Shown: positions 24,201-29,930, numbered from the stretch's first letter. The stretch: DNA of 64,000 bases from Limnomonas spitsbergensis (GCA_037349105.1 JAYJMM010000004.1:4801001-4865000), one strand, 5' to 3'. Translations and numbers: made by a program. Notes: generated by a model not told the origin, from the letters alone.

Positions 24201-25903
24201 TAATCCACCTGGGTTTCCTGGTATGCGTTCTCTTTGTCCTCGACTATGCGTAGCAACTCATAAGACTCTTGCCTGCTTGCTCTGCGTGTTGCTGTGCTTT
24301 GCTCTGCCATCCTGGCGAGTGATCGGCTAGTCAATTCCGCCCTTTCGCTGGCGGCTGGACTGCTGGCTCTGGGCGCTTCCCTGCCCCTTGGCCGTCCTCT
24401 GAGGCTGGGCTCGCTGCTGACCTCAAAAGCTGCAGATCTGAGTGTTGGTGTTGGCGCGGCTCCCGCCTGCTGCTGCCACCTTTGCACCTCCCTGAGCCCC
24501 TCAGGCCGCTGCACCTCTGTTTCAAATCCTTCCCACGCCTGGTCCTCCTCATCCTCTGGCTCTGATCCAGGTTCCTCCTGGTCTCCTGTGACCTCGTTGC
24601 ACCATTCATCTGCGAAGGCTTTAACAGCCCTGGCTGCTTCGTGTCCCGCCCTTCCCTTGGATACCTGTCCAAGGGCGGCTAACAGTATCGCCCTGTCCAA
24701 CCCTGTGTGGGGGATACCCAACATGGCCTTTGTTGCCCATCCCCGCAGATGATGGGCCTTGAACTCCTCAATGGCTGTGACCTGGTCCTGGAAATGCAAG
24801 AACGTCCTGGAGCACACTTGCTTCCACAGGTCTGTTGCCCACTGCACAATTCCTGCCCAACCGATCGGCCCTTCTGACTCCTCATTGCCGCACACTACTC
24901 CCCCAGTCTCGGAGCGTTCTGGCTCTCTTTGCATCTGGCTGCTAGCTCCCTCCATGGATTTCTGCACAGGTCTGTTCACGCTGGGTGGAAAACTGGACAG
25001 CGGTGTGCCGAAGACTGTGGATCCAGCTCCTCTTCTAACCAGTGCCTTGCGCGGCTGCAGCTGCTGCACGGTACGCAGTCCTGCTGTAGTCTGCTGCCCC
25101 TGCTCTTCCTGAACTGGGTCTGGCTGTTCTTCCTCGGATAGATCAGCCCAAGGCTTCCCTACCGGCTCAGCTGGTTTCTCCCTTTCCTTGCCTGCCTGCG
25201 AGCTCTGCCTGCCCGCTGCTGGCTGGGGTTCAGCTTCCTCGTGTTTGACCCCTGCAGGCACATTCCTGGCCCCATCTTCCTCTGTTTTTATTCGAGGTTT
25301 GTCTGTGCAGGTTTTATCACAGCCTGCAAACTTGTCTGAAGCTGCGGCTACCTTGGACCTTAGATCCGGTTGGCTGGGCTCTTTTTCAACCCGCTGTGCA
25401 ACACTTGCCACCCTGGGCAGGCTCTGCTGCGGCTCGGCCTCAGGTTCACTGCTCTGTCGCGTGTCACAGCTCTGGGATGCTTCCGTTGCTTGATCCAAGA
25501 TCAGCTCTGGGGTTCCCGCTTGAGTCTGCCCCTGCTCAAAATTCAGACTGCTGTCGGAACCAGCGGGCAATGGACCCCCTCGACCAATGCCTTTTCGTGT
25601 TACTAGTACTGCACCATCTGCCTGCGCCCCTGCCCCTCTGGGTGGTACGCGGCCCGGCTCAGGTACCCTGCAGTCCTCTGCAGGCGGTTCCACTGGCCCT
25701 GCCAGCTTTTCCGCCACCAACAGGGCCTCTGCCACAATCTCAGCACTAGCATTTTTTAGGTCTACACCCGGCTCCAGCCCCCTCAGACGCCCACTCTTCC
25801 GTTGGACGTCAGGGTGCTGGTGCCTATCGGGGTTCAGATCTACGCCTGTTATCTCCACAGGCATTTTACGAACCGCACTGTCCTGCAGGTGTGCTGGCGA
25901 CAC
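12230..25903 (-). CDS. Giant Gag-PR-methyltransferase-integrase-PHD polyprotein (4557 aa)
   Basis: One uninterrupted frame. Order by approximate residue: acidic/glutamine-rich N-terminus; Gag/capsid-like helices about 750-950; CCHC knuckle 1037-1050 (CYQCGSTTHLARDC); retropepsin-like protease with DSA at 1299-1301; Cys/His cluster near 1540; triplicated polyQ block about 1600-1690; second CCHC knuckle 1996-2009 (CFKCNQPGHFANEC); about 1,300 residues I do not recognise; hydrophobic segment about 3337-3363; a pre-RT-like segment (FAYSMEDLPGY, about 3465-3505); C5-methyltransferase about 3515-3852; integrase HHCC and DDE about 4028-4260; PHD finger about 4395-4441. In Gypsy-like elements RT and RNase H should lie between the pre-RT segment and the integrase; here the methyltransferase occupies that place. 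ATG at 25903 is the first in frame. Processing by the encoded protease is inferred. Confidence 0.9.
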   Translation of the reverse strand: MSPAHLQDSAVRKMPVEITGVDLNPDRHQHPDVQRKSGRLRGLEPGVDLKNASAEIVAEALLVAEKLAGPVEPPAEDCRVPEPGRVPPRGAGAQADGAVLVTRKGIGRGGPLPAGSDSSLNFEQGQTQAGTPELILDQATEASQSCDTRQSSEPEAEPQQSLPRVASVAQRVEKEPSQPDLRSKVAAASDKFAGCDKTCTDKPRIKTEEDGARNVPAGVKHEEAEPQPAAGRQSSQAGKEREKPAEPVGKPWADLSEEEQPDPVQEEQGQQTTAGLRTVQQLQPRKALVRRGAGSTVFGTPLSSFPPSVNRPVQKSMEGASSQMQREPERSETGGVVCGNEESEGPIGWAGIVQWATDLWKQVCSRTFLHFQDQVTAIEEFKAHHLRGWATKAMLGIPHTGLDRAILLAALGQVSKGRAGHEAARAVKAFADEWCNEVTGDQEEPGSEPEDEEDQAWEGFETEVQRPEGLREVQRWQQQAGAAPTPTLRSAAFEVSSEPSLRGRPRGREAPRASSPAASERAELTSRSLARMAEQSTATRRASRQESYELLRIVEDKENAYQETQVDYIKEFLRNRQSGTARGARRNEPAGSARSSGPKIQEAREETQSDSYARNYTGGTQPGRQSQEPPRGQAYSREQPHQHSQEPPRGQAEGREQPSQQSQEQSRGPAEHSRGVRQEWQDQELPRGQAEPCRAQSWRPGSDSRPGRSESVLDMSHPGAVAARKYCQACGYWGSHNRLAMSDDQPALAVVAGEIAGSCQSPSTMTLLIKSLVKLWDSKPASMRPLMAAIRAAPHAGNRIAREVERIGQLWIAPAEGQGCEASLLTLWIRVVQEEVGKPTSEERTAITNLRLGVKTTLDPDVKPDETVEAFAHRVLTTAELLQISRDAVDHFGRSHSVSRMFHDGLPAVARAKLSKFVMTVPGYLSMSDEDQIAVLTQQVVLWERFALEMGDLGGTGFRQITNSGPGQGEAQPNRGRKERAGQWEMRTRLDGIVHPAGSAAVPQARMDGKPRGVTWADQTGAANYNAEGGSGAAKACYQCGSTTHLARDCRAPRARDERRPMPLVTDITPGPARQPQQQYPQQQQYPLPPRPQQGQAAGRPYDRNQNNRQYPRPGPGQGGQAQQAAHVSHLSNATGQAEPEGWHQTMAEMLSESVALMTQVGLVPKPAGFKQAVHNARPKSFMPEPFQEEEPVPGCVEPSSRKGAKRLVLSKLADDMSDIRRQVFKLNERLSALSFTTMPMGADNYDYKGETSNTRPEGRTVTAAPKLQYFKNDRSNLEQCMGLMVKGKVLVAQKALMDSACTCHVITVNIAEQLVAMGAELVRTDEKIRTTDNAGADLYGVLFIYVVYGYGGPNAIMEPTVVRVVKTPPDAYEHLVGNPEFLKYNGVLEAAGRLTLRPREGPQRVQGVRDLTLPLMRASPAGGYQAAAVAWAGIQCGFAEREGWPAATVETEHEPLLQHSMATHAGAAMRAGQDAGPSNQVHPRLQRHRLVPIEATVAEAAAATSEEVTRARRATGISDNGREIIRGFMPACPSHPCALCGKPDVHSAEECERRIQVLSRTPETAPAVQAVPPAAQQRRFGTAAADRAAQSNSARSRGEQQQQQQQLQRQPQVAGPRVQQASDGTGRQAQQQQQQQLRKDPQVAGPSVQQASDGTGRQAQQQQQQQLRKDPQVAGPSVQQASDGEGRQAQQRQLQGQPRAARPPAQPASSSNDEAQEEEEEEEEECSVEKVPEPGTSSRDGNIGRLTGQVDGLKAALKWRERQMWKQAAGIVGYLKGQLANWKSIQNAQQAMAEVHQEYILRADELTKMQEALGTQHLGGLPNHGQPLPFENDPALAECVREMLRTPSPLPDMEIEPAGMEEPKEEQQQHSSDGSDESGSGNRRLRQRSRSAERSISEGRHGTVPTPAARTQRQGAGRRSNSEERSRDHRQRSPSRDQPRGRSRDRHPAEFARPYRQGQEHQRGPGPGPTDRTLAGGSGVAEPRRHLGPRHGGLCFKCNQPGHFANECTNPEQAGLTGDRPGAPAGPARSYGAWGPGRGQGVPIGSRRRNFETAMGTPSAGDFQQAAAGPSAWPGPPARQEPPEGEQPRWEGTGGHTCFMTGHMEISQDKGAYQAEVSQAGPVQVAPQRVPEGQVASQVNHWTMAVEALAMNHYGTMPAGSARSVTHAIEFLRDLQRRGCPAPCVGWPNLMQRFLDREWDKYDEQWDEFERREREAVPQHNVDGWETDSGSNLSAGRYEPQEPSPLHEEEFGVLCPGTPEGNQDTGRGVAGAATETGEPPRAGSRYPAARGTAAGSLLDALAGPVRTHKSTTSRCNAWGGIDEDGETQHGSERGGRSEARGENSQLDQSFSRDRSYSRERVYIQPFPQSLPAGEPFVQYFRLGEEMPAASTSGTMLTMPAECMDGPCRLQNHRLLGGGEQTCVNKAGAMQAVARMIFPWDAVTAVMLGATLKGYIQPSTSMADYMQRGWSRHPIYAYCVSEMVSLAIAAGITAVDAAGWAHPDMPDIAPAEGMWQGAQPGFMRTPWAMDCVRELMGHPALRDRAFYVPVQAMGEYERFVETTEQDPVGVGLCHPGRPGRCEATIEASIVIPRTVAGQAVPWGPAPGDARAAIPVQQLVTYYYEEMADEELPVSSAWIHMHATRDDMPVYLFARHQQDVAVTKCASVDEAEFHAYTYARGADPTVWTLVLMALQRVLLPGQLSAAMRHVWGVEDQWAPTEVSACPTWPYGPQQTPASGAMWEGEDELARSPFAVERLAAYVHQWVRQERRAWHDNRASSVLPYWQADVITTQLWRQAHPAGVRTLHPLFRGAREVGIEEELEDLRNQPSMGHGLVGRRGAYAEEPTAATDDPVQDGEPEWTQAAFVTFGAAAASWELLEYVDDLGVSALEAEPMGRAEPQAPLDIVSTPPTEDSDSRTPEFSDDVSEGPPPLVEITESDEEWHEGGAMSQDHDSVTRAEARDAEGNYMPADSGPGPGSPRYGMVGELPQLRRAWMRSIFQEQAAMKERRSRRAAIELGNGITLEEEANQVTVGISHQQAADQRACRPKGAAAGKESNGRPGDHQISPPAQTAAQGPWGDPAAYSTGRWVAVLRNFVDQLDVLRRQEMGQQEASQEASLLFRLKMLPHPDQDPRMGGYSRAVRKLKEELTERISALYTRRAEGADTQQPSDSRSSQTQTGRGEDLARRVAGARETIRRGCGQKEPAGAGSSEAVQRATHRQERMAQCSTGQIPGAGPERASAIWADTAKLQGKNSKKARRRAGKAQRAAADRNRGSRPGMDCPALPLRISQVDLEITWAGGQRLPAQNAEPCVQPAEQLPQQPMRKLTACRGLLTCTAIKGILTGTLQLILVWLLLSVCVPGARATEQGVRGGGFTAGQGAFVSGKEAAAKLSSGWLRPPAVSPMGDASRRGAGSQQEIWHSGNTTGGEELPAEDDPQAAVVIDMFQPGGVVEPPAEYVKTKEGWLLGKHPDFTAEQQESLEQSLRDRQGAFAYSMEDLPGYCGTQGLDTACLSSGAVRAMETEGVVLFEPFGGMCSGLEMVLRAGIPVVQYLYADISEEVREIAGGRLLQLHRRFPQLLPVKAFDKAFRALPQDVYAITAEHLKEAGAQEGRQWFMVAGWECQDLSSAGKGRGLAGERSKSFFPLVKLLGTLQFLQGPRPPAYLIENVAMQLNQKSVKASVEAFQEVCRILGTPALFDAAQVGSYAHRTRNYWGNIAPAADIEFVIRASTRPHEGIVDDILDKGSKAQVVSCPDNGGYRINVTGQPRKVLPCLMATPSSYSFRNGQNGMVYRPMGDLQEPNANERERAMGYAVGSTLPRPDFPEAARQAALGRCMESWALSAWLNVALECAKIMPAELTRRAKLPGQDRDPVLGATLMSSHYALATAGNACSGSGEAAASYRQCLGESAAADWADAAQEPGGNTPEEQVDVGIKVTRDTESEKDQPGCPAGPSARVDVWADEPVLRFLREKTYVQGTELGEQTRIQRRAAPFQWESERGGVLMRLMPDGRRCVVPRPEDRLTVIQTAHAGTGHCGSHRTAFMVMQQHWWRGLRAAVKKAVQECGVCDRARASTFNHIQPNLHPLPIEGLFFRWGVDLCGPFTTTSRGNRFVMVCVEHYSKWVELIPIPSKASDVTALAFFQNVVARFGGCAEVVTDQGTEFQGEFQDMLLDCFIDHRTTSANHPQADGLSERAVQTLEAGLRKCCEEGSSDESWDKMVPWVALGFRCSPQQATRMAPYEVLFGQRPTFPSRVGADLWSTAKVATAEEAADLLLARVARIKEALPVAGEHLKIAQHRDKLRYARIRGGGYVPQVRRFAEGDYVYVKYSSERRSLDPKARPEILRVKTLGATGTVVLEGADGLTVTENAVNCSPCHLPNLTGVVDFSGTRPNNSLSCEVCQLPDRGEVMLLCDACNTGWHMDCLVPVLEEVPEGEWLCPTCAPDDKGVEPAARPGSAAEDRSLQVQGRPSPAARAAARTAQEANVMDRPEVEVMATNPATRQMERGIARPMANGLYDISYTTGRGEANVTPRAVTRRAKVAKEAAREEEESALEDLTGT
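12580..12722 (-). other. PHD finger C-terminal to integrase
   Basis: Cys4-His-Cys3 pattern, CEVCQLPDRGEVMLLCDACN then GWHMDCL and WLCPTC, residues about 4395-4441. PHD fingers commonly bind histone H3 tails (methylated or unmodified Lys4). At the end of an integrase it occupies the place of the chromodomain in chromoviruses, so it may direct insertion to chromatin with a given mark; that role is inferred. Confidence 0.9.
13100..13835 (-). other. Gypsy-type DDE integrase (HHCC and catalytic core)
   Basis: Zinc-binding HHCC: His4028, His4033, Cys4063, Cys4066. Catalytic core: Asp4096 in RWGVDLCGPF, Asp4156 in VVTDQGTEF, Glu4191 in ADGLSERAVQ (34 residues between the last two). The preceding linker (WADEPVLRFLR ... 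VVPRPEDRL) matches the segment between RNase H and integrase of Gypsy-like polyproteins. This enzyme would insert element DNA and fits the 4-bp duplication at the element ends. All catalytic residues are present. Confidence 0.92.
14345..15365 (-). other. C5-cytosine DNA methyltransferase domain in the polyprotein
   Basis: Residues about 3515-3852. Motif I (SAM binding) is LFEPFGGMCSGLE; motif IV carries the candidate nucleophile Cys3622 in GWECQDLSSAGKG; motif VI is IENVA with Glu3666; motif VIII is AHRTRNYW; and the C-terminal LGRCMESWALSAWL sits where motif X falls. This order is that of C5-methyltransferases. The usual Pro before the catalytic Cys is Glu here. The domain would transfer a methyl group from S-adenosylmethionine to cytosine in DNA. 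Retrotransposon-borne C5-methyltransferases have been reported in dinoflagellates and charophytes (from memory), so capture into retroelements has precedent. Target specificity cannot be read. Confidence 0.85.
15817..15895 (-). other. Hydrophobic, membrane-like segment in the polyprotein
   Basis: Residues about 3337-3363 contain ILTGTLQLILVWLLLSVCV followed by PGARA, resembling a transmembrane helix or an internal signal sequence. It lies between the unknown region and the pre-RT-like segment. No Env-like protein is recognised around it; it may simply be a buried helix. Confidence 0.5.
20840..21110 (-). repeat. 90-bp coding tandem repeat, three copies (polyQ)
   Basis: Three in-frame 30-residue repeats with period 90 bp (anchor cgtcgctggcctgttgcac at 20851, 20941 and 21031). 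Each encodes a run of five to eight glutamines and a VAGP.VQQASDG-type linker. Copies two and three are nearly identical, showing recent slippage or unequal crossing-over inside the ORF without breaking frame. Confidence 0.9.
21900..22060 (-). other. Retropepsin-like aspartic protease core
   Basis: The segment ALMDSACTCHVITVNIAEQL holds the catalytic Asp1299 in a D-S-A motif, where retroviral-type proteases have D-[ST]-[GA]. A glycine/hydrophobic tract follows (YGVLFIYVVYGYGG) that would form the flap and second strand. Monomer of the homodimeric enzyme that would cut the polyprotein. Position after the Gag zinc knuckle is the usual one. Confidence 0.65.
23050..23660 (-). other. Gag/capsid-like region of the polyprotein
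   Basis: Roughly residues 750-950, helical and free of low complexity, followed after a basic linker by the first zinc knuckle, as in retrotransposon Gag. Contains stretches such as ETVEAFAHRVLTTAELL and MFHDGLPAVARAKLSKFV, the pattern of the retrotransposon Gag capsid domain (a conserved helix followed by F..GL). Would assemble virus-like particles that package element RNA; assignment is by pattern only. Confidence 0.6.
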
Positions 25904-26567
25904 CCCCTACAAAACCTGCTAACGTTAGGCTTCTGCCCCTTATCCCTACTGCAATCTGGTGAGGATCTGCTAGTCAAGGCCGGACGGCAGGTACAGCAAT
26001 TTCGCAGGCTAGGCCTTGCCCTCTGCTTTTATGCTCACTAAACTTTTAATCTGGCGGAATCCTCCTTCGCCCTTTTTAGTCCCTCCCACCTTTGCTGGCT
26101 GGGCTGCCTCTAGCTGGCACACGTCCCTTGCGGATGTCTCGCCTCCGGGCGGATATATCCTCTTGCGCTGTGTCAGTTCCTCTCTGACACCTGCGGGGAT
26201 CCTTTGGTACACCACAAAATTTTAAACTTGGATGATCTGTCAACAAATTCACTTCTGTCAATGATGAACGATTGGATCCACCTGATCACAATCTGCAGTC
26301 ACACAGGAATTATCTGCTGGGTGTATAAATCCACAGCCAGATCCTCAAGCCTCTCCTGGACTCAACACTAAGTTGCCACTCTTAGTGATTCTCAGGGCTT
26401 AACTTGGCACTCTCTATGGAGATTACCACAGCAAAGTGCAGTTCATATGCTGTCCAAGGTCGTTTGCATACAAACAAAATTCCAACTTCGCTGCACAAGC
26501 ACCTTTAGCAGGAATTGGCAAATCAGGCTGATCAGGCTAGATCCACTTCGTCCCTTTCTAAAGGACA
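25904..26567 (-). other. 5' leader of the retroelement
   Basis: Between A1 and the polyprotein ATG. Its first 23 bases on the element strand (26567 to 26545, TGTCCTTTAGAAAGGGACGA then AGT) also occur inside A1/A2 (26983-27005, 11043-11065), so on one strand the two sites are inverted repeats. No primer-binding site complementary to a familiar tRNA 3' end was recognised next to A1. Confidence 0.6.
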
Positions 26568-27208
26568 CGCGATGTGCGCTTCAGGTCCGTGGCGGACTTC
26601 TTTCCTCACGGCAGTGACGGACGCCTACGGGCAGGCTCAGTGACTATTCACTGGCTGCGAGTGCTCTTCGAGTTAAGCAGCTAGATGGATATTTGTGTAT
26701 ATAGCAATTGACTTAGGTAGCATAGGCCTTCTGGCCGTCTGGGCGCGATCCAGCTGGGCTATGTTAAGGTGCACTTACCGCGCTACACGCGGTGAGGGTG
26801 ACGTGACGTAGACTGCGTACTTCTTCTTCGGCAGGGTGGTCTCGGTTCTCTGGCTGTGGTACTTGTCTCCAGCTATCTCAGCTGAGGCTGGTCTAGGCTT
26901 GACTTGAGTAAGGGTACTGACTTATGTGAACGTAAGAGGCCTCATACACGGATGACGGCCGGTGCTGTTTACAATAGAGGTCTGTCCTTTAGAAAGGGAC
27001 GAAGTAACCAGCCAAGGCAATTGCCGGGGTACAGGGACCCGGCAGGCCCAATACAGAGTACGGTAGAACCTGTCAAACTTATCCTGCGTAAGCGGGTTTC
27101 TAGGTCTCAGTTCAAATCCGGAGGCTCCGCAGAGAAGCTGCGGAGTCACTGAGGCCGCTAACTGCGGTCTAAACGGTTCTGTCACGTATACGGTAATATA
27201 CCGTGACA
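26568..27208 (-). repeat. Terminal repeat part A1 (641 bp)
   Basis: 5' terminal repeat in element orientation, nearly identical to A2. Outer end TGTCACG... with palindromic hairpin at 27180-27208, followed on the plus strand by CTGG. The inner end is the cgc (26568-26570) where A and B are continuous in the outer unit; B is missing here. Confidence 0.85.
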
Positions 27209-27381
27209 CTGGCAATGATGTAAATGACGTTGTCTTGGATGGGTAAAAGTAGGTATGTTGTACCTGGTGGCTACCAAAGTATCAGAAGTTATGGATCTTA
27301 CCGTTGTGTGCGTGCCATGTGCAGCACTGTACTCGCTAGTGTACTTATGCCAAACTCTTCACCTCCATCAGCGGTCTATTC

Positions 27382-29555
27382 ATGATAGGGCAATCCTGCA
27401 GCATCACACATGTTCAAATGGCTCAAGCCATGGCAGCAGATATGCAGCTTGCAATCAGCCAGGGCACTGGTGGCCGCACCTGGTGCTCTGATCTGCTGGG
27501 TGCATTAGAGGAGCTGGAGCGGGGGGCAGCCACCCCCACCTTGCGCGAGGCAGCATCTGCCCTACAGCGCCTACCCGTCACAGAGGTGTTGGCACTCGTT
27601 GACGCAGCCTACGAGCAAGCACGGCTGGACGCAAGCGGCGGTGGGGACCCTACCACCGAGCACAGATCTGCCACGACCTACCGCGCCTGGTTCCAGTCCA
27701 CGGCGGGCGCCGTGCTGGCGCAAGCCAAGAGCCGCACTAGTCAGAGAGAGTGTGCTTGTGTGCACACCAATTTGCGACTGCGGCTTGGCGCGATCAGCAC
27801 CGCTGATACCAGCAGGGGTCTACAATGGGGTCGGGGAAATGACCGGTTTCGCCGGGCACTTTTTCCCCTCTCCGGTTTTTTTCGAGCCGGAGACATCTTA
27901 TTTTTTTGTCCGGTTTTCCGAAAAAGTGTGAAAGTGTGATTTTTTTTCTCCCGTTACTTACAAACTGTTCGATCTTCACTCGTCTTAAATTACATTCCTA
28001 AAAACAATCCTACACACACACATAACTACAGTCTCTCCTCCTTGGTAAACAAAAAGTCCAAAGTTAATTTGTGTTCAATTATGCGCCCTATAATCCACAC
28101 ACACACGAGCACACACACACCATCACACTATCACAGTTGCTGCTTGGCGCGTGCCAATTCAGCATACCTAGCTAAAGGCAAATCGTCGTCATCTGACTCT
28201 AAGGGCGCGGGATCTGCATCCTCTTCATCCTCCTCCGGAGGCAGCAGCGCATCCACCTCACCCTCCTCCTCAGCCAACTCCTCCTCGCCCTCAACACCCT
28301 CAGCCAAAGACGTGCCCACAAAGGGGACTTAAATGCCGCACACATCAAGGTCCAATTTGGCCAAAATAAGTGGAGGCTTGTCACCCAAGTGCATGGGCTG
28401 CTTGTTGGCCACCTCAACAGCTGACATGATAAGCTCATGATGAGCATCCTTGGCGTCGAAAGAAAAATGTTTAACCAACATTTTTACCCGCATGAGCGAG
28501 TCCACAGTTAACATCAAGACGGCTTCGCAGCCGTGTCTTGATGAGCTTGTGGATGCTGAAACCACGCTCCACCTCAGCGGTGTGCACGACAAAGACAAAG
28601 TAGCAACTAACAAGCTTCACCACATGGGGGACCAGGTGGGCATACTTGGCAATAATAAAGGCCCACGCCCCAACCATTGTGGCCTTGCCGTACTGCTCTA
28701 GACGGTCAAACATGTAACCCTTAACCAGCTCAAACTCAGCAAAGACCTCGGCTCTAATACCAGCACCCCGCTCTGGGAACTGTGATCCTTCAGTGACCAC
28801 ACCCGTAAAAAAGTGGGGGGAAATCTTCTCAAAATCACTCAGACCAAACTCTGCCAACTCGCTAGTGGGCTGCGCAGGGCTGACGGCGAAAGACACACCA
28901 TGGAAGGACTGAGGATCAAGCACTCGGAAACACTGGAGAAAATTGAGGGATGATGTGCTGAATCGCTCATCGAGGCCAGTCAAGGCAGCGTTGGCGAAAT
29001 CAGCACCAAAAACCTTCAGGGAAACAAAAGAGAAGGCCCCTCGGTGCAAAGGGATGGGCTCAGTAAAGAGATTACCAGATCTGATCCAGTCATCCTCATC
29101 ATTCACATCATCCAAAAAGGACTTCAGAGGGGAGGAAAGCTTGGGATCAAAAGAGGGGATGCGAACACCTTAAGGTCCTTCCTTGCCTCATCAACAGACT
29201 TTTTAAAATCAATGCCCCTCAAAGAGTTGCTCTGAAAAGCCTAACTGAGCTTCTCCGTGGGTATAATTAAAGCACGCAAGAAAAAAAGTGTGTCATACCA
29301 GAGGACGGCGCAACGGTCAGCGGCGACAGGCGCTCTGCTGCCAGCGGTATTGAGCACGGGGGGATAGCGAGCAGGTAGAGGACGCGCTGCATGTGTGCTT
29401 CCAGTGCCCTAGTGTGAGGGAGCAGTTACGGAAGTGGGGGTGGGCAGGTCCTCCGGGCGCTGCCACTTACTTCCACCAGTTGTACCAGGCTGAGCATGGG
29501 TGGGACGCACATGCTTTTGTGGACTGTGCTGTGGGCATTATTGAGGGTTAGTCTC
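27382..29555 (+). pseudogene. Decayed LINE ORF2 C-terminus, split by a hAT insertion
   Basis: Two coding fragments in the same orientation. The left (to 27812) encodes DLLGALEELERGAATPTL and LPVTEVLALVDAAYEQA, of the kind seen downstream of the RT in algal LINEs. The right (about 29385-29555, ending TAG) encodes ALHVCFQCPSVREQLRKWG, a zf-RVT-like HxC..C motif, then HAFVDCAVGIIEG. They are separated by hAT sequence flanked by ataccag at 27806-27812 and 29295-29301. Reading across the flanks without the insert stays open for about twenty codons and then shifts frame, so the LINE was damaged independently too. No RT core is present. Confidence 0.6.
27813..29294 (-). mobile_element. Degenerate hAT-family transposon
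   Basis: Left end CAGGGGTCTACAATGGGG looks like a hAT terminal inverted repeat and follows ataccag; a second ataccag follows at 29295 (seven of the eight bases expected for hAT). The minus strand encodes a transposase C-terminus with the dimerisation pattern HTAEVERGFSIHKLIKTRL, then TVDSLMRVKMLVKHF, then an acidic tail. It is broken: a frameshift near 28510, a TAA near 28330 before the acidic tail, and another frame change near 29125. No matching inverted repeat at the right end. Non-functional remnant. Confidence 0.7.
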
Positions 29556-29930
29556 CAGGGTTTCTGAGGCCGATGTTGTTGGCCTTTCCGGCCTTTTGTT
29601 GTTTGCCCCCTTTTTAGTTTCTTCTCTTCTCCCTTCTGATCAGTGGGGCGCCCTCGCGGCTAAGCAAGAGTGGGATACGGCATTACGGCGATACCCTTGC
29701 TTTTCTGGACTTTTCTTTTCTTAGAGGCTTTGTTGAGGGCTAGTCTCTAGTGGAGCTCAGGCATTGGACTTTGTCTTCTATACCTTCCCGGCCTCTCCTT
29801 TTGTTCCTTTCCCCCTGTCTTCCTTTCAGTTCCTTCTTTACTCCCTTCTGAACAGTTGGGCGCCCACGTGGCCGAGCTTTGAGCGGGCCCAGAGGTGTAA
29901 CGTTATTGACCTGGAGGACAAAGGCGTGTG
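29556..29930 (+). repeat. LINE 3' UTR, duplicated tail
   Basis: Directly follows the LINE stop. Two related blocks begin gagggttagtctccagg (29547) and gagggctagtctctagtg (29726) and each runs through a pyrimidine-rich stretch to a tail module, ggggcgccctcgcggctaag at 29645 and tgggcgcccacgtggccgag at 29856; the second continues ggcccagaggtgtaacgtta. The same tail module recurs alone near 49925, 50680 and, inverted, 60993, as expected of 5'-truncated LINE copies. Confidence 0.65.

Larger units (their letters stand above)
10398..27208 (-). mobile_element. Young 16.8-kb retroelement with split direct repeats, methyltransferase and integrase, no RT
   Basis: Element read on the minus strand as A1 (26568-27208), a 15,064-bp internal region, B1 (11271-11503), a GC dinucleotide, A2 (10628-11268) and B2 (10398-10630). 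B1 and B2 are identical over 233 bp; A1 and A2 differ at about two of 641 positions, so the insertion is recent. Outer ends are TGTC...GACA and the element is bordered by CTGG at 10394-10397 and 27209-27212, a likely 4-bp target-site duplication. This is the split-direct-repeat arrangement of PAT/Kangaroo/TOC-like elements, but the encoded integrase is DDE-type. An alternative is a 15-kb insertion (3-bp CGC duplication) into the second of two tandem LTRs; no LTRs of its own were seen inside. Single large ORF, no RT found, so probably non-autonomous. Confidence 0.8.

Noticed and set aside
12181..25900. Many long ORFs on the plus strand and in other frames opposite the polyprotein (for example 18110-19141 and 20628-21236)
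   Set aside because: They mirror the GC-rich codon bias and glutamine repeats of the true frame, show Cys/Pro/Leu-rich composition and no family motifs.
10628..27208. Plain LTR pair of 641 bp (A1 and A2 alone) as the ends of the element
   Set aside because: A lacks a TG/CA inner end, no purine tract or primer site abuts it, and an identical B copy would lie unexplained outside; the outer TGTC/GACA ends with CTGG on both sides fit the larger unit.
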